From Panax quinquefolius (taxonomy: Eukaryota; Streptophyta; Magnoliopsida; Apiales; Araliaceae): DNA of 64,000 nt. Made by a program: the position numbers and the translations under genes. Positions within the stretch are counted from its first letter, which is position 1; every line of letters begins with the position of its first letter. Shown here in pieces: positions 48,208 to 59,675 of this stretch. The notes beneath the pieces are model-generated. The model saw only the letters and a list, made by a program, of their open reading frames with translations. It did no database searches and was not told the origin of the DNA. The DNA lies in NCBI GenBank assembly GCA_020205615.1, contig CM035173.1, forward strand, positions 31,712,293 through 31,776,292. The letters run 5' to 3'.

Positions 48208-49440
48208 GTGGCGGAACCAGAACTTTTATCGTTGAGACTCAGTTTATTAAATAATTTACATCATCTTTGTATTACGGCCAAGGATATTCATCAGGGCCAC
48301 GACCACAAATTTCATGCACTACGGCCAAGGATATTTGTGTATTCATCAATGGTTATGATCATGTCAATAACTGTCCATCAACGCACTACTCTGGTTGATG
48401 AGGACTTTTATCACATCATTTGTAACATTATAGTCATGATTACGCCGAATAATCCCTGGTCATAATCATACCAAGTCCATCAATGCACTACAGGCCACAG
48501 ATGACTTTTTAAAAAAATATAAACATGGGGATGATGATAATGATATAAGAATTTAATAAAACAAGTTCGCGAATTAATTTATTCAGGAACTAATAACGTC
48601 CAAATTGTCAACATGATACTGCTTTGTAGAGTAAAATTCAAGAATGCTCAGAAGAATATTTCCATGAAAAATACTAGATAAAGCGCAAATATCAAGGATA
48701 TTCCACTAATTTCATGGAGTATAGAAGTCAAAATTTTAACCAACTGAGTATAATAACGAATGGATTAACAAAAGAAATCACCATGCATGCAGATTTACGC
48801 ATGCAGACAAAGTTATTCCAACAAAATAATAATAACGGAACCGTGTCGTAAAATTCAAAACCCGCGGATGTTCCAATGTAATAATAAGTATGGAATAATA
48901 AATAATGGAACCAGTCCTACAGAAATGCATGCATGCAGGATATTCGGATGAATAATAAATAAAAGGCGGAACTGGTCCGTGTAAAACACACAGACGAGGA
49001 TATTCCAGCAGAATAATAACAAAGGCGGAACCAGTGGGTGTAAAAACATACGACAAGATATTCCAATGTAATATAAAGGCAGAATAATAATGTAAGAATG
49101 TCACCAAGTATATAGGGTGAAACAGCGTATACTAAAGTTATTCTAATGAGTAATAATAAAAAATGGAATAATGTAAGTTCTCTTCTTGAATACAAAAGAA
49201 ATAACACCCTACCGTAAAAAGAACCTGGATATAAGAGTAGGGAAGTAGCGAGAATATTTTCTATAGTTTCTCTATAATTTCTCTCTCCGAGTTTCAAATT
49301 GAATTTGTAAGAAATAATGAAGGAATGAGCTTCTATTTATAGGAGAATGGAAGTGTAATTGTTTATGAACTAATTATTTCGCAGTAATTATTTCTTCAAC
49401 CAAATACAATAAAGTCAATCAACTAACCAATAAAATCACA
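48208..49440 (-). mobile_element. Ty3/gypsy LTR (family A), minus orientation, partial
   Basis: Collinear with 17500-18560: GGCCAAGGATATTCATCA modules (48270-48510), GATGTTCCAATGTAATAATAA array (48830-49180), CT-rich start region (49250-49290) and TATTTATAGGA box (near 49338). The LTR 3' terminus (GACGCCCC-type) is missing at the left. Confidence 0.6.
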
Positions 49441-49860
49441 ACAAAAATTAAAATATAATACATATATATAAACACATGTTTTCAACTTATATATATCAAT
49501 ATTATATATACACCACTTAATTTTTCTCCTCCATAACCAACATCTATCTCCCACCCACCCACCCACCCACCCACCTTATAATCAAATTCACTACACTCTT
49601 ACACATCACTATCACACTACTACTTTTTCACCATTTTTCACTCACACACACATCACACACCTATCACTTTCACATATCATTTTCTTCCACTATATACTCA
49701 AAACACACATATACTTCCATACGTATACTCTTCTATTTCCAAAATCATTTTCCAACACATGTGGGCCCCACCTTTAAATAATTTTCTACCGATTATTTTG
49801 AAAATAGGTAAATAGGAATCCATAAAATAAGCAAAACTTCATAAAAATCACCTTAATAAT
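49441..49860. other. Low-complexity stretch with CCCA and ACAC repeats
   Basis: (CCCA)n at 49549-49575 and ACAC-rich sequence up to 49700. No gene. Probably LTR interior of a variant copy, since LTR sequence stands on both sides. Confidence 0.4.
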
Positions 49861-50438
49861 TTTTAACAACATTTATCATCTTTATTACAATTCACAATAT
49901 TAATCGACTGAAGTCGTTCCCGTGAAAGAGGGCTTTCCAATAAGGATTTTCTCCTATTGCAAGTATGATTAGGTGACCAAACCTCTCATCAATCGAGTAA
50001 CTTCTAGACATTGTTAATATTGCAATTTATAATATTAATAACTCGTCATTTCAATTATTGATTTAATAATATATAAAATATCGACAATAATTGAATCAAA
50101 TAACGTGAGATCTTATGCAACAATTACTATAGCAATAATTGAACAAAACCGAGTGACTTCTCACGTAAGCATTAATAATCAATACCGCAGGTACTACTAT
50201 ACAACTATATCGTACATCGTACTTTTACTACCGAGTAGTTCAACAAGATAATCAGTAAAACTTAAAGTCGTTATTTTCAATAAAATATTTTTATCGTTTT
50301 CTCAATCAAACAATAATTCCGTTGTAGGGTCCACCAATGATTGTGTCGTCGCACAAATATTCCCGACACAAAGAATATTCCCCGACCAATCGAATATAAT
50401 ACAACAACTTGCATACTTTGCAAAATTTATAAATCTTG
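49861..50438 (-). mobile_element. LTR (family C) segment, minus orientation
   Basis: Uninterrupted counterpart of 6708-6846 plus 9567-10030: CGTTCCCGTGAAAGAGG, TGATTAGGTGACCAAACCTC, TTATTGATTTAATAATATA, CCGACCAATCGAATA. It breaks off at AAATCTT where the next LTR begins with GTGACGCCCC. Confidence 0.6.
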
Positions 50439-52060
50439 TGACGCCCCTAAAATTAGGTATACATCACCCATCTTGGGTAGTCGGATACATGGTACGTAAT
50501 TTAAATACAACTTACTAATATAACTGCTGGTGTACAATACGACATAAAGCGTGAGTTTGAATACAAATATTGTCTACTAGATATTATACAAACTCAAAAG
50601 GAGTCCTCATTACAATTATTATCACACTATTTCACGAATAGTGAGGACTACTAATGCTATCCTCCGGACCATTACTCCGTTCCCGACTCGTCCCAACTAT
50701 ATTCTCATTTCAAGAGAACGGTGAAAGAAAGAAAGGTGAGCTCAACTAGCTCAAGAAGAAATATTATGACTAAGATAATGCAGAATAAATTATCATTAGC
50801 CTACAACATGATGTTAAACCGATAAAATATAATGAACATCAAGTTTAACTACAAATGAAACCAAAGAATCCATTAAAAGAGTCAAGTAGAAAATAAAATC
50901 TACTATCTTTTATGATTTAAAAGGTTTTTCATCATTTATTATAAATTTGAGACTCAACTTTAATAAATATTCCACATCATTGAATCACCCCGCACTACTA
51001 CCAATGATATTCTTTAAGTATCACGACCACAATTATTCATGCACTACTGGCTAAGAATAGTTGTGTATTCATTAATGGTCATGATCATGCCAACACTTGT
51101 CCATCAATGCACTACTGACCCATCGAGGATTTTTATCACATCATTTGTAACATTACGGTCATGATTACACCGAATAGTCTCTCGGTCATAATCATACCAA
51201 GTCCATCTACGCACTCATGGCCACGCAGATGACTTTCAACATAATATAAACATGAGGATGATGACAATGATATAAGAATTCAATAAAACAAGTTCAAGAA
51301 TTATTTTATCCAGAATTATTAACGTCAAATTGTCAACACGATAATCTTTGTTTTGTAGAGTAAAATTCAAGAATGATCGGAAGAATATTTCCATGAAAAG
51401 ATCTTTGGATGAAACGCAAATATCAAGGATATTCTACTAATTTCATGGAGTATAGAAGTCAAAGTTTTAACTTATTTGGGTATAATAAAGAATGGAATAA
51501 CAAAAGAAATCACCATGCATTCGATAGGCGCGACAGCAAAAGTTATTCCAATGTAATAATAAATAACGGAATCCAGTCCCGTAAAACGCATGAGACAGGA
51601 TGTTCCAATGTAATAATAATAAAGAGCGGAACCATGTTGTAAAACACATGCACAAGATGTTCCAATGAATAATAATAAATAATAAAGATTTTAACCAGTT
51701 GTAAAACATGAGAGCAGGATGTTCCAACAGAATAATAATAAAGATTTTAACCGTGTCCGGTGTAAAACACATGCATGGATGTTCCAAAGAATAATAGAAG
51801 AATGTCGCCAAGTATAGGGTAAAAGCAGAGATACAAAGTTATTCAATAGAATAATAAGCAATGGAATAACAACAGTTCTCTTCATGAATAAGAAAGAATA
51901 ACACCCTTTACAAGTACAACAAATAATATTCCCTACCTTAGAAGAACTGAATATTGGAAAAGTGAAGTAGCAGAATACTTTTCTTCTTTCTCTCTATAGT
52001 TTCTCTCTAGAGTTTCAATGAATTCGTAAGAAATAATGAAGGAATGAGCTTTCTATTTAT
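50439..52060 (-). mobile_element. Ty3/gypsy LTR (family A) 3' part, minus orientation
   Basis: It starts at its 3' end GTGACGCCCCTAAAATTAGG and contains all family A blocks in order: GAGCTCAACTAGC (50738), GGCTAAGAATAG modules (51000-51240), ATTTCCATGAAAAGAT, the GATGTTCCAA array (51540-51860), CT-rich start region and TATTTATAG (52055). It was inserted into a family C LTR at 50438. Confidence 0.65.
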
Positions 52061-52108
52061 AGAAAAACTGAGGGTGGCTCTTGGTCTTAACGAAGGGTCA
52101 AAATGACT

Positions 52109-52226
52109 CTTGGTAATATTGAAGAGACAACTACTATTTGCGAAGGGGTAATTAACCTTTGGAACACCGAAGAGGCAGTTAACTCTTGGTAATATTGAAG
52201 GGACAACTACTATTTGCGAAGGGGTA
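52109..52226. repeat. Duplicated segment of about 69 bp
   Basis: ACTCTTGGTAATATTGAAG, ACAACTACTATTTGCGAAG and GGGGTAATT occur in this order at 52109 and again at 52178. The array directly abuts the terminus of the next LTR at 52229. No coding content. Confidence 0.8.
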
Positions 52227-52228
52227 AT

Positions 52229-54866
52229 TTGTGACGCCCCCAAAATAGGTATACATCACCTATTCTGAGTTGTCAATACATGGTACAGAAACAACTACAA
52301 CTTTATTATTACAACAGTAAAACTGTGAGTTTGAATACAAATATTATCTTCTAGACAATATCTATACTCAAATAAATCCTCATCACATTTATTGATACAT
52401 TATTTTACAAAAATGGTGAGGACTACTAAACAATTCTTTCTAAAACCTTCATTCCATACCCCTACTCGTACTCGCTTATATTCTCGCCTCCCCGAGAAGA
52501 AAAATAGAACAAAAAGGAAAAGGGTGAGCTCAACTAGCCCAAAGAAAGAATATTATGACTAAGATAATATACAACAAATTACCGTTAGTCTTCAATGGGA
52601 AAAATCTAATAGAATACAATAGACAACAAATTTTAAATCAATATTCGCAATGAAATAATAATTCATTAGAAGAGTTAAGTAGAGAATGCAAACTACTATC
52701 TTCTATGTATGAATTTAAAAGTTCATCGTAAATCATCTTTTATCCCCGTAACATCAATCAATATACATCCGGAATCAAATATTCATCTTTGCACACTCTG
52801 GGCCAAAGATATTCATCAGTTGGTCATGTTCATCTAAACACCTGTTCATCTTTGCACTACGGCCAAAGATATTCTTCAGAAATCATTCATCTTTGCACTA
52901 TAGGCCAAAGATATTCAATAATATCATCATTTAAGACTGAGGATGATGAAAATATTTTAAAGAAACGAATCCAGTGAAACAAAATGACAAGGATTAAGGA
53001 TTAAGGATTCGTACTTTGTTTTATCCATGTTCAAAAATACCTCAAAAATAATCATAGTGGTGTAAAATTCAAGAATGATCAAAACATGGATACAATCAAA
53101 GCTAGTATCCAGAATAGATATTTTGGACAAAAAGAAGAAATTTTATTTTTTGGATGAATAGTGCCAGATATCGTGAATAGTGTCAGATATCGTGAATAGT
53201 CAGATATCGTGAATAGTAACCGACACCAAAAGATAGAAATTCCAAAAAAACATCTTCACGCTTACGTGAATAGTACTCGTGAATAGTAACTTTCGTGAAT
53301 AGTAACTCATGAATAGTAACCCGATATGAAAAGGTTCCAAATTTGATAAAAAGTTCCAACCAATATTTCAGCATAATGATATTGAAGAAATAATATCATT
53401 TGAGAAGAAAATAACATCCCTTACCTCGAAAGATTAGTACTTCTAATTTGGAATCTGGGTATAGTGTTGAAGGAACTTGCACCGCCTAACAATACTCAAA
53501 AATACTCAAAATACTCACAAGAATACGCTCGATAATATAGAGAGAGAAAACTTCAGTTTCTGGTGTGATTTTCAATTCTAACCTAAGCACCCTATTTATT
53601 GGAAAATGCTTAGAACACCAAAGCAGAAAATTTTATATAATATTATTATTTATAATAAAATTTCCTACGCCAACCTTCCAAGAACTGAATTCAGCTCATT
53701 CAACCCACATGTGTAATACACCATAATGAAAAAAACGTTTTTCTAATTTTAAATATTTTAAACTTCTAAAAATCAATTATTTCGGAGCTTCAGAACTTCA
53801 ATAATTCATAATAAATAGCCCTTTTATCAGAAAATTCGAATCTCGCGAGTTTTTATAGGAAATTCAATTCTCTACAACTTTGCAGAAGAAAGTTTTTCCA
53901 AATTCCAAACAAAAATTGACCGAAATCTATAAACGGGCGATTTTCTGTGTATAATCAAATTTCATCAATAAATGGGGTCCACCGACATGTTTTAAACATT
54001 TATTGTAACAAAAATACTCTTCCTCCTCGTATACTCATATATCCCACATTCGTTGTAAAAATATCACCATTATTATATTACTAAAATATAATAATATATT
54101 TAAATGAATTATTTTATCGAAAAAGATAAAATTTCAATTTTCAACAATTGTCACATTAAAATTTTCTCCATCTATATCCACATAAAATCAATATTTTCCT
54201 CATCGTATGAATCAATAATTAATTATTCACAAATAATATTATGTAATCACAATATTGACAATGACGAGGTGCGCCCTCCCAGAAAGAGGGGCTTTCAATA
54301 AGAATTTCTTCATCTTTGGCCGCAATTAGGTGACCAAACCTCTCCTTAGATGTAACTTTCTAGACATTGCCAATAATGTTATCTAATAATATTATTCGGA
54401 TAATATGAATTATTGCTTCGATAATGAAAAATCTTGTGTAATGACAATTATTGAAACAACAAAGAATATAAAATATCAATATGAACAATTATTAACTCAA
54501 TAAAATAATCTTTGAGCAATAATTTCGTAACCATTATTGAGTAGTGCCTTCTCACGTAAGAATCAACAATTGGTGCAATCAGGTGTGCTATCGTGTTTTA
54601 ACCACGGGTATTTTAACAAAGATTAACCAGTAATAACTAACTGTAGATTATTTTTAAACCACTTATATTTGTCGTTTTCTTCATCCAATCGCTTTCCATT
54701 ACGGGCCCACACATGGTCGCGAATATTCCTGAACCGTCACGATTAATATTCCACATTACCAAACGAATATTCCCTGACAACAATGAATATTCACCGGCCA
54801 TTGCGAATATTTAATATTTTACCTAAAACATTAATAATATTTCAAAATAACAATGAATATTTTATA
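52229..54866 (-). mobile_element. Ty3/gypsy 3' LTR (family B), minus orientation
   Basis: From GACGCCCCCAAAATAGG at the left through GAGCTCAACTAGCCC, GGCCAAAGATATTC modules (52790-52925), TTCACGA array (53160-53325), start-site word GTGTGATTTTCAATTC (53561) and the GGTGACCAAACC region, to TATAAAATATTC. A purine-rich tract (CAAGAGGGAGAGG, minus strand) follows directly, but compared with the LTR at 59263 the first ~110 bases of the LTR, including TGTAAGACC, are missing. Confidence 0.6.
53160..53325. repeat. GTGAATAGT-type short tandem array in family B LTR
   Basis: CGTGAATAGT recurs nine to ten times, alternating with CAGATATC or AACTC spacers. Homologous arrays stand at 57600-57795 (minus-oriented copy) and in reverse (ACTATTCACGA) at 5530-5700. 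They lie just upstream of the sequence converted into the transcript start in this family. Confidence 0.8.
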
Positions 54867-54938
54867 CCTCTCCCTCTTGAAATTTTTCGAAACATGATTC
54901 TCCACAAAACTTTAACTAACTCAGTGGTATGACCTTTT
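54867..54938 (-). mobile_element. Remnant retrotransposon interior, 72 bp
   Basis: Only a polypurine-like tract and about 50 unassigned bases remain between the LTR on the left and the LTR terminus AACCCCAAAATAGGTCC on the right. All of gag-pol is lost. Confidence 0.4.
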
Positions 54939-55211
54939 CAGAATAACCCCAAAATAGGTCCATTCCATCCAACCCATTCGAGAGTCGCCAAAATACATGG
55001 TACGAGAAAACAACTACAACTTTATTACAACAATTGTCGTGCAAAATACAACAACACATATGTTGTGAGTTTGGATACAAATATATACCAATCAGTAGTA
55101 CGTCACAATGACACCTTACATAAAGGTATAGTCAAAAACCTGTTTTAGAAATTAGAATCTTTGGGAAATGCTCAAGAAACCTTTCGATATGGGAGGCCAT
55201 GCTTTTAGGTT

Positions 55212-55439
55212 ATGGTAGATATCATATGGCCACGTGAATTATCCTTGGTTGACCTAATAGACCCCAAAGAAAAACAAGAAGATTACTATCATATTCTTCC
55301 CAATGGCGAGTCTTCTCTTGACATATCATTATCTCCATTGTCTCTAATTTGGTATTATACTCCAAACAAACACCAAGATTATATAGGTAGTGCTTGTAAA
55401 TATACTCAAGAAGTGGATGAGCACAACCATGTCTTATGA
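55212..55439 (+). other. Unassigned 75-codon open frame in an LTR insert
   Basis: Open from ATG to TGA, with a less AT-skewed composition than the LTR around it (residues such as WPRELSLVDLIDPKEKQEDY). The opposite strand is also open for 87 codons over nearly the same span (55222-55485), so the frame itself is weak evidence for coding. No domain recognised. It may be a captured host fragment or just LTR sequence. Confidence 0.2.
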
Positions 55440-56103
55440 TAACACGAGTTTGTATGTCATTAGACATCTTGTATGATAGTGACAAAACACCCTTCCAAAG
55501 TTGGGTTCGCTCACCCTATTTAATTCACCAAAATAACTATTAAATGATGTATAAAATACAACACACTAAAGCCCTCAATAAAATTATTTTCATACTCTTT
55601 AGGAAGAACCTCAACAACTATATAGACCACCGCTCTATTCCCTTGTTATCCCATTTCAACCCAAATTTACACTTTATTACCCGAAAGGAATTGTGAAACA
55701 AAAGGGTGAGCCACAACTAGCTTCAAGAAAGAATATCATGACTAAAGATAATTAAATTATCAATAGCCTTCATCGATAATAAATCGTAGATTTAGAACAT
55801 ATGGTAGATGATAAAACTTTTCAACCATAGTTGCAAATGAACGAAGCAATCCATTAGAAGAGTCAAATGTATATAAAGTCTATTGTCTTCTCCACGTTAA
55901 AGTCCACCAACAATGTTTTATCCTCGTAACATCAATCAGCAGGTTCCTTTCCACAATCATATGAATAACTTATAATCATAATTGTGATTCTAAATTCTCT
56001 TCTCATCTAGGACGAAGATAATTTTCATCACTGTCTTTACCTCGAAACATCAAATATCATGGTTATACCAAAATCAGGTTCGCATTCATAATCATACTAA
56101 TAA

Positions 56104-56400
56104 TTTCATCTTTACACCACAAAGATATTCATCAACAGTTCATCTTTACACTACAGAGGTAAAGATATTCAACAACGGGTCATCTTTGCATTACGAGCCA
56201 AAGATATTCATCAATAATTCATTAAGGCTAAAGATATTCAACAACAGGTCATCTTTGCATTACGAGCAAAAGATATTCATCAATAATTCATCTTTGCACT
56301 ACAAATTTAAAGATATTCAACAACAAAGTCATCTTTGCATTACGAGCCAAAGATATTCATCAATAATTCATCTTTGCACTACAAAGCTAAAGATATTCAA
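56104..56400. repeat. 39-bp tandem array, eight units, each with a short hairpin
   Basis: Units alternate between TCATCTTTGCATTACGAGC and TCATCTTTGCACTACAAAGC forms, each followed by AAAGATATTCA and an AACAA spacer. Within each unit ATCTTTG and CAAAGAT (or TAAAGAT) can pair across a 9-10 base loop. Shorter versions of the array occur in all other family B LTRs. Confidence 0.85.
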
Positions 56401-59263
56401 TATATCAAAGAAATACATAATCATTTCGTGAAGTTATATAACAATAATTATAACCATGTTGATCAATCCACCTTTGCACTTAAGCTAAAAATATTCAATT
56501 GTAAATTCAATGGTCATGATCATACCACCAACAATTCAACTTTTTTGCTCTTTGCCAAAGAGAACCTATGGTCACGATCATACCAATAATCTACCCATCT
56601 TTACACACAAGTCAAAGAGAAATATCATCATTAGGGTTATAAGAATGTTATATAAAAATAATATAATCAAAACATGGTTTTAATTTTAAGAGTAAGATTC
56701 ATAAATCAACGATAATTTGGTCGAGGAGAAGAAACCAATTTGTTGTGAATAGTAACTCAGTATTCGTGTTATATGCGTAGTCCGTATATATGCGTAAGTA
56801 ACCTTTATTACGAAAAAAAGATAAAGTTTTATAATAAAATTCATATCCATATTTATAACACCTTAATCCAAATGTTATAAATCACTTAGAAATCTCATAA
56901 TCTAATATTATTAATATTATAATAATATTTTAATCATTTCTCAAACTTATAAATAATTTAATTAAATTGTTTACACTTTACTAATTAATGCATTTAATCA
57001 TCATAAAATGTCAAACTCATAAAATTTCATCACCAATAACTAAAACCCTCATCAAAAATCTGCATATACCTCATATATGATTCTCAAACCATAAAATCAT
57101 ATTTTCTAATTTTCTTACTTCACATAACATATTTAATTCATTTGCTCATAACTAGAACATTTTCATGAAAAATACCAAATCAGTTAAAAATATTTCTTTT
57201 ACGGGATTTAGCATAAAATAGTCCCATATTGAATATATATTTTTCTCGAAATTTTAAAATTCATTTACTATTTTTCATATGGCCAAAACCCATAGAATAT
57301 TTAAACATTTATCATAAATTGTACTTTTATCCAAAAATTCGAAATTCACAGAGTATGTACCGATATTATATAGATGTACTCTCAATAAAAATTTCATCAA
57401 TTTTGGAGTTAACATGAGGAGTTATAAATAGTTACTTTTAAAATAGTCTTTTCTCATAAAATCCATAACTCTAATCTATACATCCAAAAAAACCTCAAAA
57501 TAATCATAGTGGTGTAAAATTCAAGAATGATCAAAACATGGATACAATCAAAGCTAGTATCCGAATAGATATTTTAGACGAAAAGAAAATTTTCATTTTT
57601 AAATTGAATAGTCAAGTGATTCGTGAATAGTGTCAGATATCGTGAATAGTCATGATAACGTGAATAAGTAACTCAGACACAAAAGATAGAAATTCCACAA
57701 AAAATATCTTCACGCTTCATGAATAGTACTCGTGAATAAGTAACTCGTGAATAGTAACTCGTGAATAGTAACTCGTGAATAATAACGTGAATACATGACA
57801 AAAAATTTCAAATTTGATAAAAGTTCAACGATATTTCAAAGATAATGATATTCAAGAAATAATATCATTTGAGAAGAAAATAACATCCCTTACCTCAAAG
57901 AATCAATGCTTGAGATTTGGAATAACATTTGAAACGAACTTGCACAGTATAGCAATACTCAAAGTATACTCAAAATACTCACAAAATACGCTCGATAATA
58001 TAGAGAGAGAAAGAGAAAACTTTGTTTACGGTGTGATTTTCAATTCTAACTTAGCCCTCTATTTATAGGAAAATGTTATTGTGTAGAAGCGGACTTTTCT
58101 TTACACGATGGCTTTACACGCTACTATTGCCACCCACCACATTTAAAATAAAATTCAGCACATTTTTTTCACCAACCACAAGTGGGGCCCACTCAATTCT
58201 AGAATTTTCTACCAAAATCATTTATAACGTAATTTTCGAATCAATCACCTCTTAAAATTCATAACAAATTATACGCTCATTTTTAACGGTTCAAAATTTG
58301 TGGACATATAATCAACTTATATATGTATAACATATCCAAAAATTACAACGATCCAACGGTCGGATTAAACATTATAACTCATACAATAAAGCTATAATAA
58401 CACCGATTTGATCTTTTAATACCTCCAATCCGACAAAATACAAATAAAACATCTCAGCATTAATTCCTTCATTAATAACCACATAAATAAATCCATCATT
58501 TATATTCATATAAAATAAATATTTCCTTATCATATGAATCAATAATTAATTATTCACAAATAATATTACAGAATCACAATAATGACGAGCGGTTTCTCAG
58601 GAAAGAGGGCTTTCAATAAGGATTTCTCCTTCTTGGTATGATTAGGTGACCAAACCTCTCCTCGTGAACTTTCTAGACATTGCCAATAATACCATCTAAT
58701 AATATTATTCAAATAATATGAATTATTGATCCGATAATGAGAAATATTGTGTAGTGATAATTATTGAAACAACAATAATATAAAATATCAATGCGCAATT
58801 ATTGAATCAATAAAATAAAATATTGAACAATAATTCATCGTAACAATTGATGAGTAGTAGACTTCTTCACGTAAGAATCAATAATTCAAAAATATTGTGC
58901 AATCTGAGTGTCTTCTTTGTTCAACAACGCGTATTACTTTACTTTTACCCGGTATTCAACAATTATTAACGATAACAATTACGTAGTTATTTATAAAAAC
59001 TCAAACTTGTCATTTCTTCATCCGTAAGCGATTATTACATTATGGGGCCCACAAATGGTCATACCGTCGTCATGCGAATATTCCCAACGAAAAGAATATT
59101 CCACGACCAAACGAATATTCCAAACAATGATAAGTATTTTATAGCCCACTTGCTTATTTTGAAAAAAATTCATATATCACCTTTAACTTTAACCTTTTAT
59201 CAATTTAACCATTTACTAAATAGGAAAATTGAATACTTTTATTTCATAAAATTCGGTCTTACA

Positions 59264-59595
59264 ATCTCCCTCCTTATGAAATTTCGTCCCAAATTTACAT
59301 CGTGCACAGTATTTCAAAGAGTTGAGAATACCTTGTTTTCATTTTTGATTCTATCTCCCCGCCATCATGATTTCTCCATTGCTCATCTCCTCGTATTTGA
59401 GATATCATTCTAGAATACAACTTCAAAACAAGGGTTAATTTAACAAATTAACATATCACATAATATCCCGATATTATGACCGACCAACAAATAAGCTTAG
59501 GTAGGACACACTAGCGAAGGATTTACTCATCTCTCCCTCCTAGTTCTAATCCCAATCTCCGCCGAGAGATCATATATCCTAAGCTCGATACCAAA
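59264..59595 (-). mobile_element. Collapsed Ty3/gypsy interior, 332 bp
   Basis: On the minus strand from 59595: primer binding site TTTGGTATCGAGCTTAGG directly after the LTR end GGGGTTGTTACA, a leader matching 61700-61880 (GATCTCT.GGCGGAGAT, GTGTGTCCTACCTAAGC), then, without any gag or pol domain, GGGACGAAATTTCATAAGG and GGAGGGAGAT, the polypurine tract. Both priming sites are kept and everything between is gone, as in a non-autonomous derivative. Confidence 0.65.
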
Positions 59596-59675
59596 TGTAA
59601 CAACCCCAAAATAGGTCCATTCCATCCAACCCATTTCGAGTCGCCAAATACATGGTACGAAAACAACTACAACTT
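59596..59675 (-). mobile_element. Start of a 5' LTR cut by the next element
   Basis: Eighty bases from TGTAACAACCCCAAAATAGG to ACAACTACAACTT match the 3' end of family B LTRs and are then interrupted by a plus-oriented LTR beginning TGTAAGAG at 59676. Confidence 0.6.

Larger units (their letters stand above)
54939..59263 (-). mobile_element. Composite LTR (family B) block, minus orientation
   Basis: The 3' terminus lies at 54939 and the start TGTAAGACCG at 59263, so the block is an LTR of 4.3 kb, twice the 2.0 kb of the copy at 59676. The extra length includes an unassigned insert (55085-55500), an expanded 39-bp array (56104-56400) and a family A-like middle (56880-57200). From 57480 it is collinear with 53040-54866: TTCACGA-type array, start site GTGTGATTTTCAATTC (58032), TTTATAGGAAAATG box, GGTGACCAAACC region. 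Confidence 0.5.

Noticed and set aside
56104..56400. Possible CRISPR-like array because of regular repeats
   Set aside because: Eukaryotic LTR context, spacers are not unique, and the repeat units differ; it is a tandem array.
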